Shown: piece by piece, positions 18,992-26,880 of the stretch
Position numbering within the stretch: position 1 is the stretch's first letter
Layout: every line of letters starts with the position of its first letter
Assembly: GCF_003054045.1 (NCBI RefSeq)
Contig: NZ_QBKH01000003.1
Coordinates: 620,001-684,000 of the forward strand
Length of the DNA: 64,000 bases
From: Sphingobacterium faecium
GTDB taxonomy: Bacteria; Bacteroidota; Bacteroidia; Sphingobacteriales; Sphingobacteriaceae
Direction of reading: 5' to 3'
Made by a program: the position numbers and the translations under genes
Notes under the pieces: model-generated
What the model saw: the letters and a program-made list of their open reading frames with translations, nothing else
What the model was told of the DNA's origin: nothing
Database searches by the model: none

Positions 18992-21166
18992 ATGAAAAAA
19001 ACGAGCATATTAATAGCTTTGTTAGCGGCTTCGGCTTTGGTTACTGCGCAAGTTAAAGATCCCGTAAAAACTACTTTTCAAAGTTCAAGGGAGTGGCGTC
19101 CAACGATTGATAATAGGGCAGATGCCGTCATGATCTATGGTACAGGAGGAAATCCATCAGATAAATCCAAAAGAATTCCTTTTGAAGAAAGAGTAAAAAC
19201 CTGGCAGAACAAGGGATATATTACGCACTTTATGACAGGTATTGCTTGGGGTGAATATCAGGACTATTTTACGGGTAAGTGGGATGGTAAGATGCATCTT
19301 GATGAAGGCCAAGTTGACATAAAAGGAGATACCATATGGCATGGACATATGGTACCTTATATCGTTCCAACGGATAATTATCTAAAATATATTAAGGAAA
19401 TGCATGTCAAGCGCGTTATTGATGCAGGTATTGACGCTATTTTTATGGAGGAACCCGAATTTTGGGCTAGAGCGGGGTACAGTGAATCTTTTAAACATGA
19501 ATGGAAAAAATATTATGGTTTTGAGTGGAGGCCACAACATGAGTCTCCGGAAAATACTTATCTCGCCAATAAATTGAAGTATTGGTTGTATTTCAATGCC
19601 CTAAATGAAGTATTTACGTATGCTAAAGCGTATGGGAAATCAAAAGGAATGGATGTTAAATGTTATGTGCCGACACATTCTTTAATTAACTATTCGCAGT
19701 GGATGATTGTAAGTCCTGAAGCAAGTTTAGCTTCGTTGCCCGTGGTTGACGGTTATATCGCACAAGTCTGGACCGGAACGTCCCGTGAACCAAATTATTT
19801 TAACGGTGTTGTGAAGGAGCGTGTTTTCGAAACGGCATTTTTAGAATATGGATCAATGGAGTCCATGACTGCACCAACTGGCCGTAAGATGTTTTTCTTG
19901 ACCGATCCCATAGAAGATTGGCCAAGAGATTGGGTCGATTATAAGAAAAATTATCAAGCGACTTTTACGGCACAATTGTTATATCCGAATATTGCAGATT
20001 ATGAAGTCATGCCTTGGCCTGAAAGGATCTATGAAGGTTTATATAAAACCAGCATGAATAGTGATACCAAAGCTAAAATTCCAAAAGATTATGCTACGCA
20101 GATGCAAGTGATGATCAATACCTTGAATCAGATGCCAAAATCTAAAAACCAAGTTTCTGGCTCTTCAGGGATCAGTATTTTATTGGCAAACTCGCTCATG
20201 TTTCAGCGCTTTCCAACACATGCAGGATATGACGATCCACAGTTAGCTAATTTTTATGGCCTTGCACTGCCATTTCTAAAAAGGGGAGTTCCTGTAAAAA
20301 CGGTTCATATCGAAAATTTAAGCTTCAAAGAAGCTTTAACAGACACCAAGGTTCTATTGATGTCTTATGCTAATATGAAGCCTTTAAGCCCCGAAGCACA
20401 TCAACATTTGGCCGATTGGGTAAAATCGGGAGGTGTGCTGATATATAGTGGTACTGATCTGGATCCTTTCCAGACTGTTCAAGAATGGTGGAATACAAAA
20501 GGAAATCATTACTCAAGTCCTGCAGATCATTTGTTTGAAAAAATGAATATTGAGGGAGTCGCAAAAGAGGGAAGATATAACTATGGCCAAGGTTCGGTAC
20601 ATATTTTACGAACAGACCCAAAAGATTACGTATTAAAACAAAATAATACACAGCAATTGCTAGCTGTAGTCAAAGATTTATACGAAACAAAAGCTAAAGG
20701 TGGAAAATTACAATTTAAGAATAACTTTTTTCTCACCCGTGGTGTGTATGATTTAGTTGCAGTTTTAGATGAAAGTGTCGATGCCAAACCCTATCAGATA
20801 AAGGGAAATTTAATAGATCTTTTTGATCCTAAGTTACCCATTTATACCAGTCGGGATATACAAGTTGGAGAGCAATGCTTCTTTTTAAATCTAGATCGTA
20901 TCCAAGATAAGCAGAAGCCTCAGGTGCTAGCAGCAGCTAGTAGAATATATGATGAAAAGATAGATGCACATCATTATTCTTTTATCGCTAAAAGTCCTAT
21001 TCAGACCACTCATATTTCACGTATATTATTACCTCAAAAACCCAAGAGCATCCTCGTCAATCAGCAAGAAGTATTTGCTGAATTGAATTGGGATCAAAAA
21101 ACGAAAACATATTTGCTCGGATTTGAAAATGATCCTCAAGGTGTAGCTGTAGCTATTAAATGGTAG
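18992..21166 (+). CDS. Secreted protein with glycoside-hydrolase-like barrel, family unassigned (PUL 1)
   Basis: The 724-residue product has a signal peptide ending ALVTAQ. I do not recognise a named family. The N-terminal 400 residues look like a TIM barrel: GYITHFMTGIAWGEYQDYF near residue 75, and IDAIFMEEPEFWARAGY near 150 with two adjacent acidic residues of the kind used as acid/base in clan-A hydrolases. Residues about 420-520 (LLMSYANMKPLSPEAHQHLADWVKSGGVLIYSG) resemble the glutamine-amidotransferase-like middle domain of GH42/beta-galactosidase-type enzymes. The C-terminus looks beta-rich. As the last gene of PUL 1 it probably cuts the same glycan as GH76. A catalytic role is inference. 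Confidence 0.7.
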   Translation: MKKTSILIALLAASALVTAQVKDPVKTTFQSSREWRPTIDNRADAVMIYGTGGNPSDKSKRIPFEERVKTWQNKGYITHFMTGIAWGEYQDYFTGKWDGKMHLDEGQVDIKGDTIWHGHMVPYIVPTDNYLKYIKEMHVKRVIDAGIDAIFMEEPEFWARAGYSESFKHEWKKYYGFEWRPQHESPENTYLANKLKYWLYFNALNEVFTYAKAYGKSKGMDVKCYVPTHSLINYSQWMIVSPEASLASLPVVDGYIAQVWTGTSREPNYFNGVVKERVFETAFLEYGSMESMTAPTGRKMFFLTDPIEDWPRDWVDYKKNYQATFTAQLLYPNIADYEVMPWPERIYEGLYKTSMNSDTKAKIPKDYATQMQVMINTLNQMPKSKNQVSGSSGISILLANSLMFQRFPTHAGYDDPQLANFYGLALPFLKRGVPVKTVHIENLSFKEALTDTKVLLMSYANMKPLSPEAHQHLADWVKSGGVLIYSGTDLDPFQTVQEWWNTKGNHYSSPADHLFEKMNIEGVAKEGRYNYGQGSVHILRTDPKDYVLKQNNTQQLLAVVKDLYETKAKGGKLQFKNNFFLTRGVYDLVAVLDESVDAKPYQIKGNLIDLFDPKLPIYTSRDIQVGEQCFFLNLDRIQDKQKPQVLAAASRIYDEKIDAHHYSFIAKSPIQTTHISRILLPQKPKSILVNQQEVFAELNWDQKTKTYLLGFENDPQGVAVAIKW

Positions 21167-21225
21167 TATTTAATTAATAGAGTACTCTGTTGCCTTTGGT
21201 TAAAAGCTAAAAGATTATTTTTCGA

Positions 21226-21252
21226 AGACCTCATGCGTTTCGCATGAGGTCT
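21226..21252. terminator. Bidirectional terminator at the end of PUL 1
   Basis: A perfect 12-bp stem (AGACCTCATGCG / CGCATGAGGTCT) with a TTT loop lies between the converging PUL 1 operon and the AraC response-regulator gene. Short T runs follow on either strand. Confidence 0.8.
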
Positions 21253-21260
21253 ATTTTGTA

Positions 21261-22037
21261 TTAAGAATGCAGTTTTTGCTGATCTAAGAATTCAGATGGA
21301 CTTACTCCAAATTGCTTTTGAAAGTTACGTGAAAAATGAGTGGCAGAGCTGTAACCCAGTAAATTGGAGATTTCATAGATTTTGAATTTTCGTTGTGCTA
21401 GCAATTCTGCGGCTTTTCGCAGCCGGGTCAGGTTAATTAATTCATTAGGAGATAGGCTCGAAACAACATTAATTTTTCGATAGAGTGTTGGTCTGCTCAT
21501 GCACAAGATATCGGCCATACGGTCAACATTGAATTTCGGATCTTCCAAATGATGCTGAATAATGTCATCTACTTTCTGTAAAAATTCTTGATCACTTTGA
21601 TTTTGACCTATACTCTGTATCTGAGATAGTGGATTACTCACGAAAAAAGCTTTTACTTTAAGCCTGTTTTTTAGAAGACTAGCGATTTGAGCTCTTAAAA
21701 AGGCAGGTGAAAAAGGTTTTTCAATATAAGCATCTGCTCCAAACTCCAAGCCTTGTATCTTAGACTCGATACTGTTTTTCGCAGTCAGTAAAATCACAGG
21801 AATATGGGAGTACGCCATATTTTCTTTAATATGTTGACACAATTCGTATCCATCCATTTCTGGCATCATCACATCGCTAATAATTAGATCAAAATTTTCA
21901 GATTCCATTAATTTCAAGGCTTCTATACCATTGTTGCTGGTTTGAACTTGATATTCTTCACAGAGATCATCTGCAATAAATTCCAGTAATTCTTGATGAT
22001 CGTCGATTAGTAAGATATTGGCTTTTGCATTTTTCAT
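21261..22037 (-). CDS. Response regulator with receiver and AraC-type DNA-binding domains
   Basis: From ATG 22037 the product has 258 residues. The receiver domain opens with ANILLIDDHQELLEF (acidic pair) and has the phospho-acceptor in FDLIISDVMMPEMDGYEL, the threonine-side segment IPVILLTAK and the lysine in AYIEKPFSP. A C-terminal AraC pair of helix-turn-helix motifs ends in IYEISNLLGYSSATHFSRNFQKQFGVSPSEF. The longer reading would start at TTG 22091 inside the kinase gene. The ATG overlaps the kinase TGA as ATGA, pointing to translational coupling. It is the output half of the sensor kinase upstream and probably activates PUL 2. Confidence 0.93.
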   Translation of the reverse strand: MKNAKANILLIDDHQELLEFIADDLCEEYQVQTSNNGIEALKLMESENFDLIISDVMMPEMDGYELCQHIKENMAYSHIPVILLTAKNSIESKIQGLEFGADAYIEKPFSPAFLRAQIASLLKNRLKVKAFFVSNPLSQIQSIGQNQSDQEFLQKVDDIIQHHLEDPKFNVDRMADILCMSRPTLYRKINVVSSLSPNELINLTRLRKAAELLAQRKFKIYEISNLLGYSSATHFSRNFQKQFGVSPSEFLDQQKLHS

Positions 22038-25000
22038 GATGATGTTAAGCTTTGATTTAAAGGTATCGTTAATACAAATATGTTGAGGCAAGATTCGTCC
22101 GTGTGATAGACTATAGAACCTTGATGTTTTAGGGTGAGTGATTTTGTAAGGGCTAATCCCAATCCACTTCCAGAAATACTTTTATTTCTTTTTACGCGAT
22201 TAAAGGGTTCAAAAATGTGATCTTGATCCGAAGGAGGAATAATTGGACCATCATTTTTGATTGTCAGTATAAATACCTTTTTGTATGGATCACTTTTCAA
22301 ATCAATTGCGATTTGTTGATCAGCATATTTTAATGCATTGTTTAATAAGTTATAGCAAATTTTTTCGAAAGCATCCCGATCTATCAAAGCCATGATATTT
22401 GGCACGATATCCTGATTAAGGACACGGTTTTGGGCGATTAAGGTGATAGAAAAGTTATTGATGATCTCCTGTAAGATGAGACTGACATTTTGTGAGTCAA
22501 AGTTTAATTTAAATCCTTCAGCCTCTACTTTTCTGAAATCCAATAATTGATTGCTCAGATCGATCAGCTTATTCGTATTGTTTTCCATAGTCTGCAACAG
22601 TTTATCTATCGCAGGGTTGCGATCCACTTTATCCATTAATTTTTCCAATGGTGCCTTGATCAGGGTTAAGGGTGTTCGAATTTCATGGGCAACATCGGTA
22701 TAAAAATTGATTTTAGATCGATACAATTCATGATCCCTAAGATTTTGTATGGTCAAGATATGTTGCCTATTGCGCTGTTTTATTTTTTCATTAAAATGAT
22801 GGATAATAAAAGCAACCAGTCCAATAATAATAAGCCCATACATGAAAAATGCAGGTATACTTGCCCAGATGGGTGGCAATATTTCTATTTTTAAAGTTTT
22901 AAGTTGTGGAATCGCTAATCCATTGGGATCTTCTGCTTTGACCATGAAAGTATATTTCCCAGGCGCTAGTTTGGTAAAATATGCTCGTGGAATCCCTTTG
23001 ATGTGATTCCATTTTTCATCTATTCCCTCCATTTTATAGCTGTAGCTTACAGAGTGTGGAGCTTGATAATGTAAGGCTGCAAAATCGAGGCTAAAAGAAG
23101 ATTCGTCATGTTTGAGCTGAATATTTTCAGTAAAGAGAATAGATTTTTTCAGAATCGTAGAATCATCTGTTTGGTTTACCTCTCGATTGTTGACCGTAAG
23201 ATCTGTAATAAAAATAGGAGTTGTTGTGGAATAATTGATGGCATTGAGACGTTCCGGTTTAAATCGAATCAAACCATTGATGGAGCCAAAATAGAAGTTT
23301 CCATTTTCATCATCGAACGATGAATTGTAATTGAATTGAAGCGTTGGTAAACCAGACTCCATATTATAAGTTCTTATTTTTTGATTTTTGGGATTATATC
23401 GAACCAATCCTTTTGAAGTCGCAACCCAGATGTTATTTTGTTGATCTTCCAAAAATGATAAGATAACATTGCTGGGCATTCCATTTTGCATATTGACGCA
23501 TTTAAATCCATTGTTATGGATTTCTTTCTTGGCCACTCCACCCTCTGTAGCGATCCAAAGCTGCTTGTTGGAATCTTCAAATAAACTATTGATCCGATTG
23601 TTCGGTAGTGCTTTGGGGTCATTGCTTTGATGCGTATAATGTTTAAAGTATTTGGTCTTCGGGTTATAGCAAAATAAACCATCACGCCAAGTTCCAATCC
23701 ATATATTACCTTCAAAATCTTCCAATATACACGTATAAAAAATATAAGCAGGTACATTTTTGATTAAGAAAAATTGCTTGGTATCCAAGTCAAACCGGTA
23801 GAGGCCTCGTGTCGAAGCGGCTAAAATATCGCCATTTTTTGTTTGATAAAGATGAAATATAAAATTACTTTCAAGTTCAGAATTTCGATAACTATTTCGA
23901 TCTAAATGGTGAGTAACCTGTAATCGTTTTAGATCAAATATATCGAGACCATTTACAAAAGCGCCAACTAATAATTGATCTTTAACCGGTAGTAGTCCAT
24001 GAATATTATTATTTGCCAACGCGCTATTTTGACTAGTGAAATTTCGGATCGTATGGGTTGAAGGGTTCCATTTTGAAATTCCTCCGTTTTCAGTACCCAT
24101 CCAAATATTTCCTTGTTTGTCTTTCTTTATTGCTCTTACAACAGATCCTTGCAAGTTTGAAGGTTGATCACCTGGTAAAATTTTCTCAATGATACTATTA
24201 TGTGCATGATAATAATTGAGACCACCAAAATAAGTACCGAGCCAAATACCTTTATCTTTGTCTTGAAGTATATTATAGATCGCATCATCAGAAATCCCCC
24301 ATAGATTATGTTTTTGCTTTCTTAAATTTAGGAATGTTTGAGTAGCTATTTGATAGATAAATAACCCAGATTCGGTTGCAAACCAATATTCATGATCATT
24401 TGGTTGTATAATATCACGTACATACAAAAATTGTTTCAATTGCTTTTGACCGAGAATAGACGTGATATTTTTTTGCTTTCCATTATATAAAAAAACACCT
24501 GCTTTTGAAGTTCCGATCAATAATTCTCCGGTTTTTGTTTCTACAATTTTCTCAATGCTATACCAATCTTTCTTTTCAAATGTATCGGTAAAGTCTAGAA
24601 ATATATGAGGCTTTTCCTGTTCATCAACTTCATAGATAAAGCCTTCCGGAGTGCCAAAATATAATTTTCCCGCGCGTGTGCTACATACTGAGGTAATGTA
24701 TAGATTTGAATGGGTGATTTGTTTTGTTTTCTTGTCCACGAGGTTATGCATATATAACATTCCATTGGAAATAAACCATAATCTATGCTTATGATCGGTT
24801 GTGATGACAGGAACTTCTGTACTTCGAAATTTCTCATCCAATATTTTAAATCTTTCATAAATTGGATCATAAGAATAAATTCCTTGATCTGTACCAATCC
24901 ACATTTTTTTTTGATCGTCTTCTTTTAAAGAAATAATAGAATTGCTCCCAAGACCATGTGGATGCTGTTGTGATGAAGTAAACTGTTTAAAGCTATTTCC

Positions 25001-25192
25001 ATCAAAACGATTTAAGCCATCTTTGGTACCAAACCATAAAAATCCATAACTATCTTGCATACTGCAGATCACCGCATTATTAGACAATCCTTCATTTATT
25101 TGGTAATGATTGAAATAATAAGGCTGAGCATAAGTGTTCGCAGTAAAAAAAAGATACGCGAAATAAAGAAGCAACAGTTTAATTTTTATCAT
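22034..25192 (-). CDS. Sensor histidine kinase with two-beta-propeller periplasmic sensor (hybrid-type, receiver split off)
   Basis: ATG 25192 gives MIKIKLLLLYFAYLFFTANTYAQ as signal peptide; the longer frame would need a TTG at 25216. About 700 periplasmic residues carry repeated propeller blades (e.g. LWFGTKDGLNRFDG, IWMGTENGGISKW, IWIGTWRDGLF). A Y_Y_Y domain follows (YSYKMEGIDEKW). Next are a membrane helix (AFFMYGLIIIGLVAFII), the HisKA H-box FYTDVAHEIRTPLTLIKAPLEKL, and an ATPase domain with a G box in SISGSGLGLALTKSL. This is the sensor of Bacteroidota hybrid two-component systems, which bind oligosaccharides released from a PUL substrate. Here the protein ends after the ATPase and the receiver-AraC part is a separate gene. 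Confidence 0.94.
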   Translation of the reverse strand: MIKIKLLLLYFAYLFFTANTYAQPYYFNHYQINEGLSNNAVICSMQDSYGFLWFGTKDGLNRFDGNSFKQFTSSQQHPHGLGSNSIISLKEDDQKKMWIGTDQGIYSYDPIYERFKILDEKFRSTEVPVITTDHKHRLWFISNGMLYMHNLVDKKTKQITHSNLYITSVCSTRAGKLYFGTPEGFIYEVDEQEKPHIFLDFTDTFEKKDWYSIEKIVETKTGELLIGTSKAGVFLYNGKQKNITSILGQKQLKQFLYVRDIIQPNDHEYWFATESGLFIYQIATQTFLNLRKQKHNLWGISDDAIYNILQDKDKGIWLGTYFGGLNYYHAHNSIIEKILPGDQPSNLQGSVVRAIKKDKQGNIWMGTENGGISKWNPSTHTIRNFTSQNSALANNNIHGLLPVKDQLLVGAFVNGLDIFDLKRLQVTHHLDRNSYRNSELESNFIFHLYQTKNGDILAASTRGLYRFDLDTKQFFLIKNVPAYIFYTCILEDFEGNIWIGTWRDGLFCYNPKTKYFKHYTHQSNDPKALPNNRINSLFEDSNKQLWIATEGGVAKKEIHNNGFKCVNMQNGMPSNVILSFLEDQQNNIWVATSKGLVRYNPKNQKIRTYNMESGLPTLQFNYNSSFDDENGNFYFGSINGLIRFKPERLNAINYSTTTPIFITDLTVNNREVNQTDDSTILKKSILFTENIQLKHDESSFSLDFAALHYQAPHSVSYSYKMEGIDEKWNHIKGIPRAYFTKLAPGKYTFMVKAEDPNGLAIPQLKTLKIEILPPIWASIPAFFMYGLIIIGLVAFIIHHFNEKIKQRNRQHILTIQNLRDHELYRSKINFYTDVAHEIRTPLTLIKAPLEKLMDKVDRNPAIDKLLQTMENNTNKLIDLSNQLLDFRKVEAEGFKLNFDSQNVSLILQEIINNFSITLIAQNRVLNQDIVPNIMALIDRDAFEKICYNLLNNALKYADQQIAIDLKSDPYKKVFILTIKNDGPIIPPSDQDHIFEPFNRVKRNKSISGSGLGLALTKSLTLKHQGSIVYHTDESCLNIFVLTIPLNQSLTSS

Positions 25193-25379
25193 GTCTATAA
25201 TTGGGAATTGATACAAAACAGCAACATTATGAAACGATTTCGATGATCAATATTTTCTAAATTTAGGATTTTAGTACTTGCAAAGATGAAGATAAAAAAT
25301 ATAAAAGTAAATCATAACTTTTATATTCATTTATTTCATTTATTGATTAACTAAATCGCTTAAGTTGATCAATAGTGTT

Positions 25380-25393
25380 CCAATTATAAACCT
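25380..25393 (+). promoter_or_regulatory. galM leader segment complementary to the small RNA
   Basis: CCAATTATAAACCT lies 28 nt before the galM ATG. It is identical to part of the plus strand of both 102-bp repeats, so the minus-strand RNA can pair with it over 14 contiguous bases. This is the longest such match I found in the window. Confidence 0.4.
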
Positions 25394-25421
25394 TTAATCA
25401 AGCAGTCAAAATAAAGTAAAT

Positions 25422-26582
25422 ATGAAGAGAAAAATGAAGTATATAGGTATGGTCAGTATCCTTTTCGTTGTACTAGGGTGTCAGCAAAAGAATGCCACTA
25501 AGGCTAAGGATGAACCTGCGATGACCATGCATATGGATAGCAACGCATTTGCAGGGAAAATAAATGATCAAGAGGTGCATTTATTTGAATTGAAAAATAA
25601 ACGGGGGGTACATGCCTATTTGACCAATTTTGGAGCACGCATTGTGGGGCTTTGGGTACCGGATAAACAGGGTAATTTACGGGATGTAGTTTTAGGTTTT
25701 GCAAAGGCTACTGATTATAATAACCCTGCTGAACCGTATTTTGGAACAATCGTCGGTCCATTTGGAAATCGGATCGCAAAGGGAACGTTTCAATTGGATG
25801 GACAATCTTACCAATTACCCGTTAACAATGGTTCCAATACTTTACATGGCGGATTTAATGGTGTTCATTTTGCCAATTGGACAGTAAAATCTAAAAATGA
25901 TTCATCGATCACATTTGCCTATACTTTACCAGATCGATCGGAAGGATTTCCTGGAAATATAGCGATGGAAGTAACGTACGGTCTAAATGAGGAAAATGAA
26001 TTGACAATTGCTTATCAGGCACAATCGGATAAGAAAACAGTTATAAACCTCACCAATCATGCTTATTTTAACTTAAATGGAGAAGGTAGTGGATCTATAT
26101 TAAACCATCAGATTAGATTATTTGCTGATGAATTTACACCCGTTGATAGCACGTTGATCCCAACTGGAAAACTGGAGAAAGTAATCGGAACACCTTTTGA
26201 TTTTACCGTCAAAAAAGCGATTGGTCGAGATATTAATGCTAATGATCGTCAGCTGTTTTATGGAAAGGGGTATGATCATAATTTTGTTTTAAATAAACAA
26301 AAAGAAGGAGGCTGGTACAAAGCAGCTCAGGTTACGGGCGATCAGTCCGGCATTGTGATGGATATTTTGACCGAAGAACCAGGAATTCAATTTTACAGTG
26401 GCAATTTTATGAATGAAAAAGTCCAGTTAAAAAATGGTAAAAAAGACTCGTTCAGAACGGCATTTTGTTTAGAGCCACAACATTTTCCAGATTCTCCAAA
26501 TCAATCCAATTTTCCTTCAACAGTGTTAATTCCTGGTCAAATCTATAAGACGAAATCGCTGTACCGATTTTCCGTTTATTAA
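25422..26582 (+). CDS. galM: Aldose 1-epimerase (galactose mutarotase), lipoprotein
   Basis: The 386-residue product starts with a lipoprotein signal (VSILFVVLGC), so the enzyme is probably anchored in an envelope membrane rather than free in the cytosol. Family motifs are FGARIVGLWVPD, TLHGG, the catalytic His segment INLTNHAYFNL, KGYDHNFVL, and the catalytic Glu segment CLEPQHFPDSPNQ. It interconverts alpha and beta anomers of galactose or related sugars. It is the first gene after the divergent sensor kinase and is followed by its own terminator before the GH127 gene. Its leader carries the best small-RNA match. Confidence 0.93.
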   Translation: MKRKMKYIGMVSILFVVLGCQQKNATKAKDEPAMTMHMDSNAFAGKINDQEVHLFELKNKRGVHAYLTNFGARIVGLWVPDKQGNLRDVVLGFAKATDYNNPAEPYFGTIVGPFGNRIAKGTFQLDGQSYQLPVNNGSNTLHGGFNGVHFANWTVKSKNDSSITFAYTLPDRSEGFPGNIAMEVTYGLNEENELTIAYQAQSDKKTVINLTNHAYFNLNGEGSGSILNHQIRLFADEFTPVDSTLIPTGKLEKVIGTPFDFTVKKAIGRDINANDRQLFYGKGYDHNFVLNKQKEGGWYKAAQVTGDQSGIVMDILTEEPGIQFYSGNFMNEKVQLKNGKKDSFRTAFCLEPQHFPDSPNQSNFPSTVLIPGQIYKTKSLYRFSVY

Positions 26583-26608
26583 TGAGCGCTATTTTTTTAC
26601 GAGAGAAC

Positions 26609-26640
26609 AAGCACTTTTCCTATAAAGGAAAGTGCTTTTT
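26609..26640 (+). terminator. Terminator after galM
   Basis: AAGCACTTTTCCT pairs with AGGAAAGTGCTT (one bulged T), followed by TTTTT. It separates galM from the hydrolase operon that begins at 26881. The rest of the gap, 26641-26880, is AT-rich and shows no clear promoter box. Confidence 0.7.
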
Positions 26641-26880
26641 CAGGTATTCATTGGAAATTTTTTTACCTGATATAACCAAATGATACAAATACGCACATTA
26701 TTGAGAAGATAAGCAAGCTAAATTGCCTTGTTAAATCTTAAATTTGGATAACCAGTAATTAAACACAATAACCTGATAAGAGGTCCATTATTATTTTTCA
26801 TATACCTGTATTATAAATGTGTTGAGTAGGAAGATAGAATAACTTAAAAACGAGTTCTTGGTTCCAAAATTAAACTTGTT

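Noticed and set aside
22034..22091. Frameshift explanation for the split kinase and response regulator
   Set aside because: Kinase and receiver both end and begin at natural domain borders with a clean ATGA, so no indel is needed.
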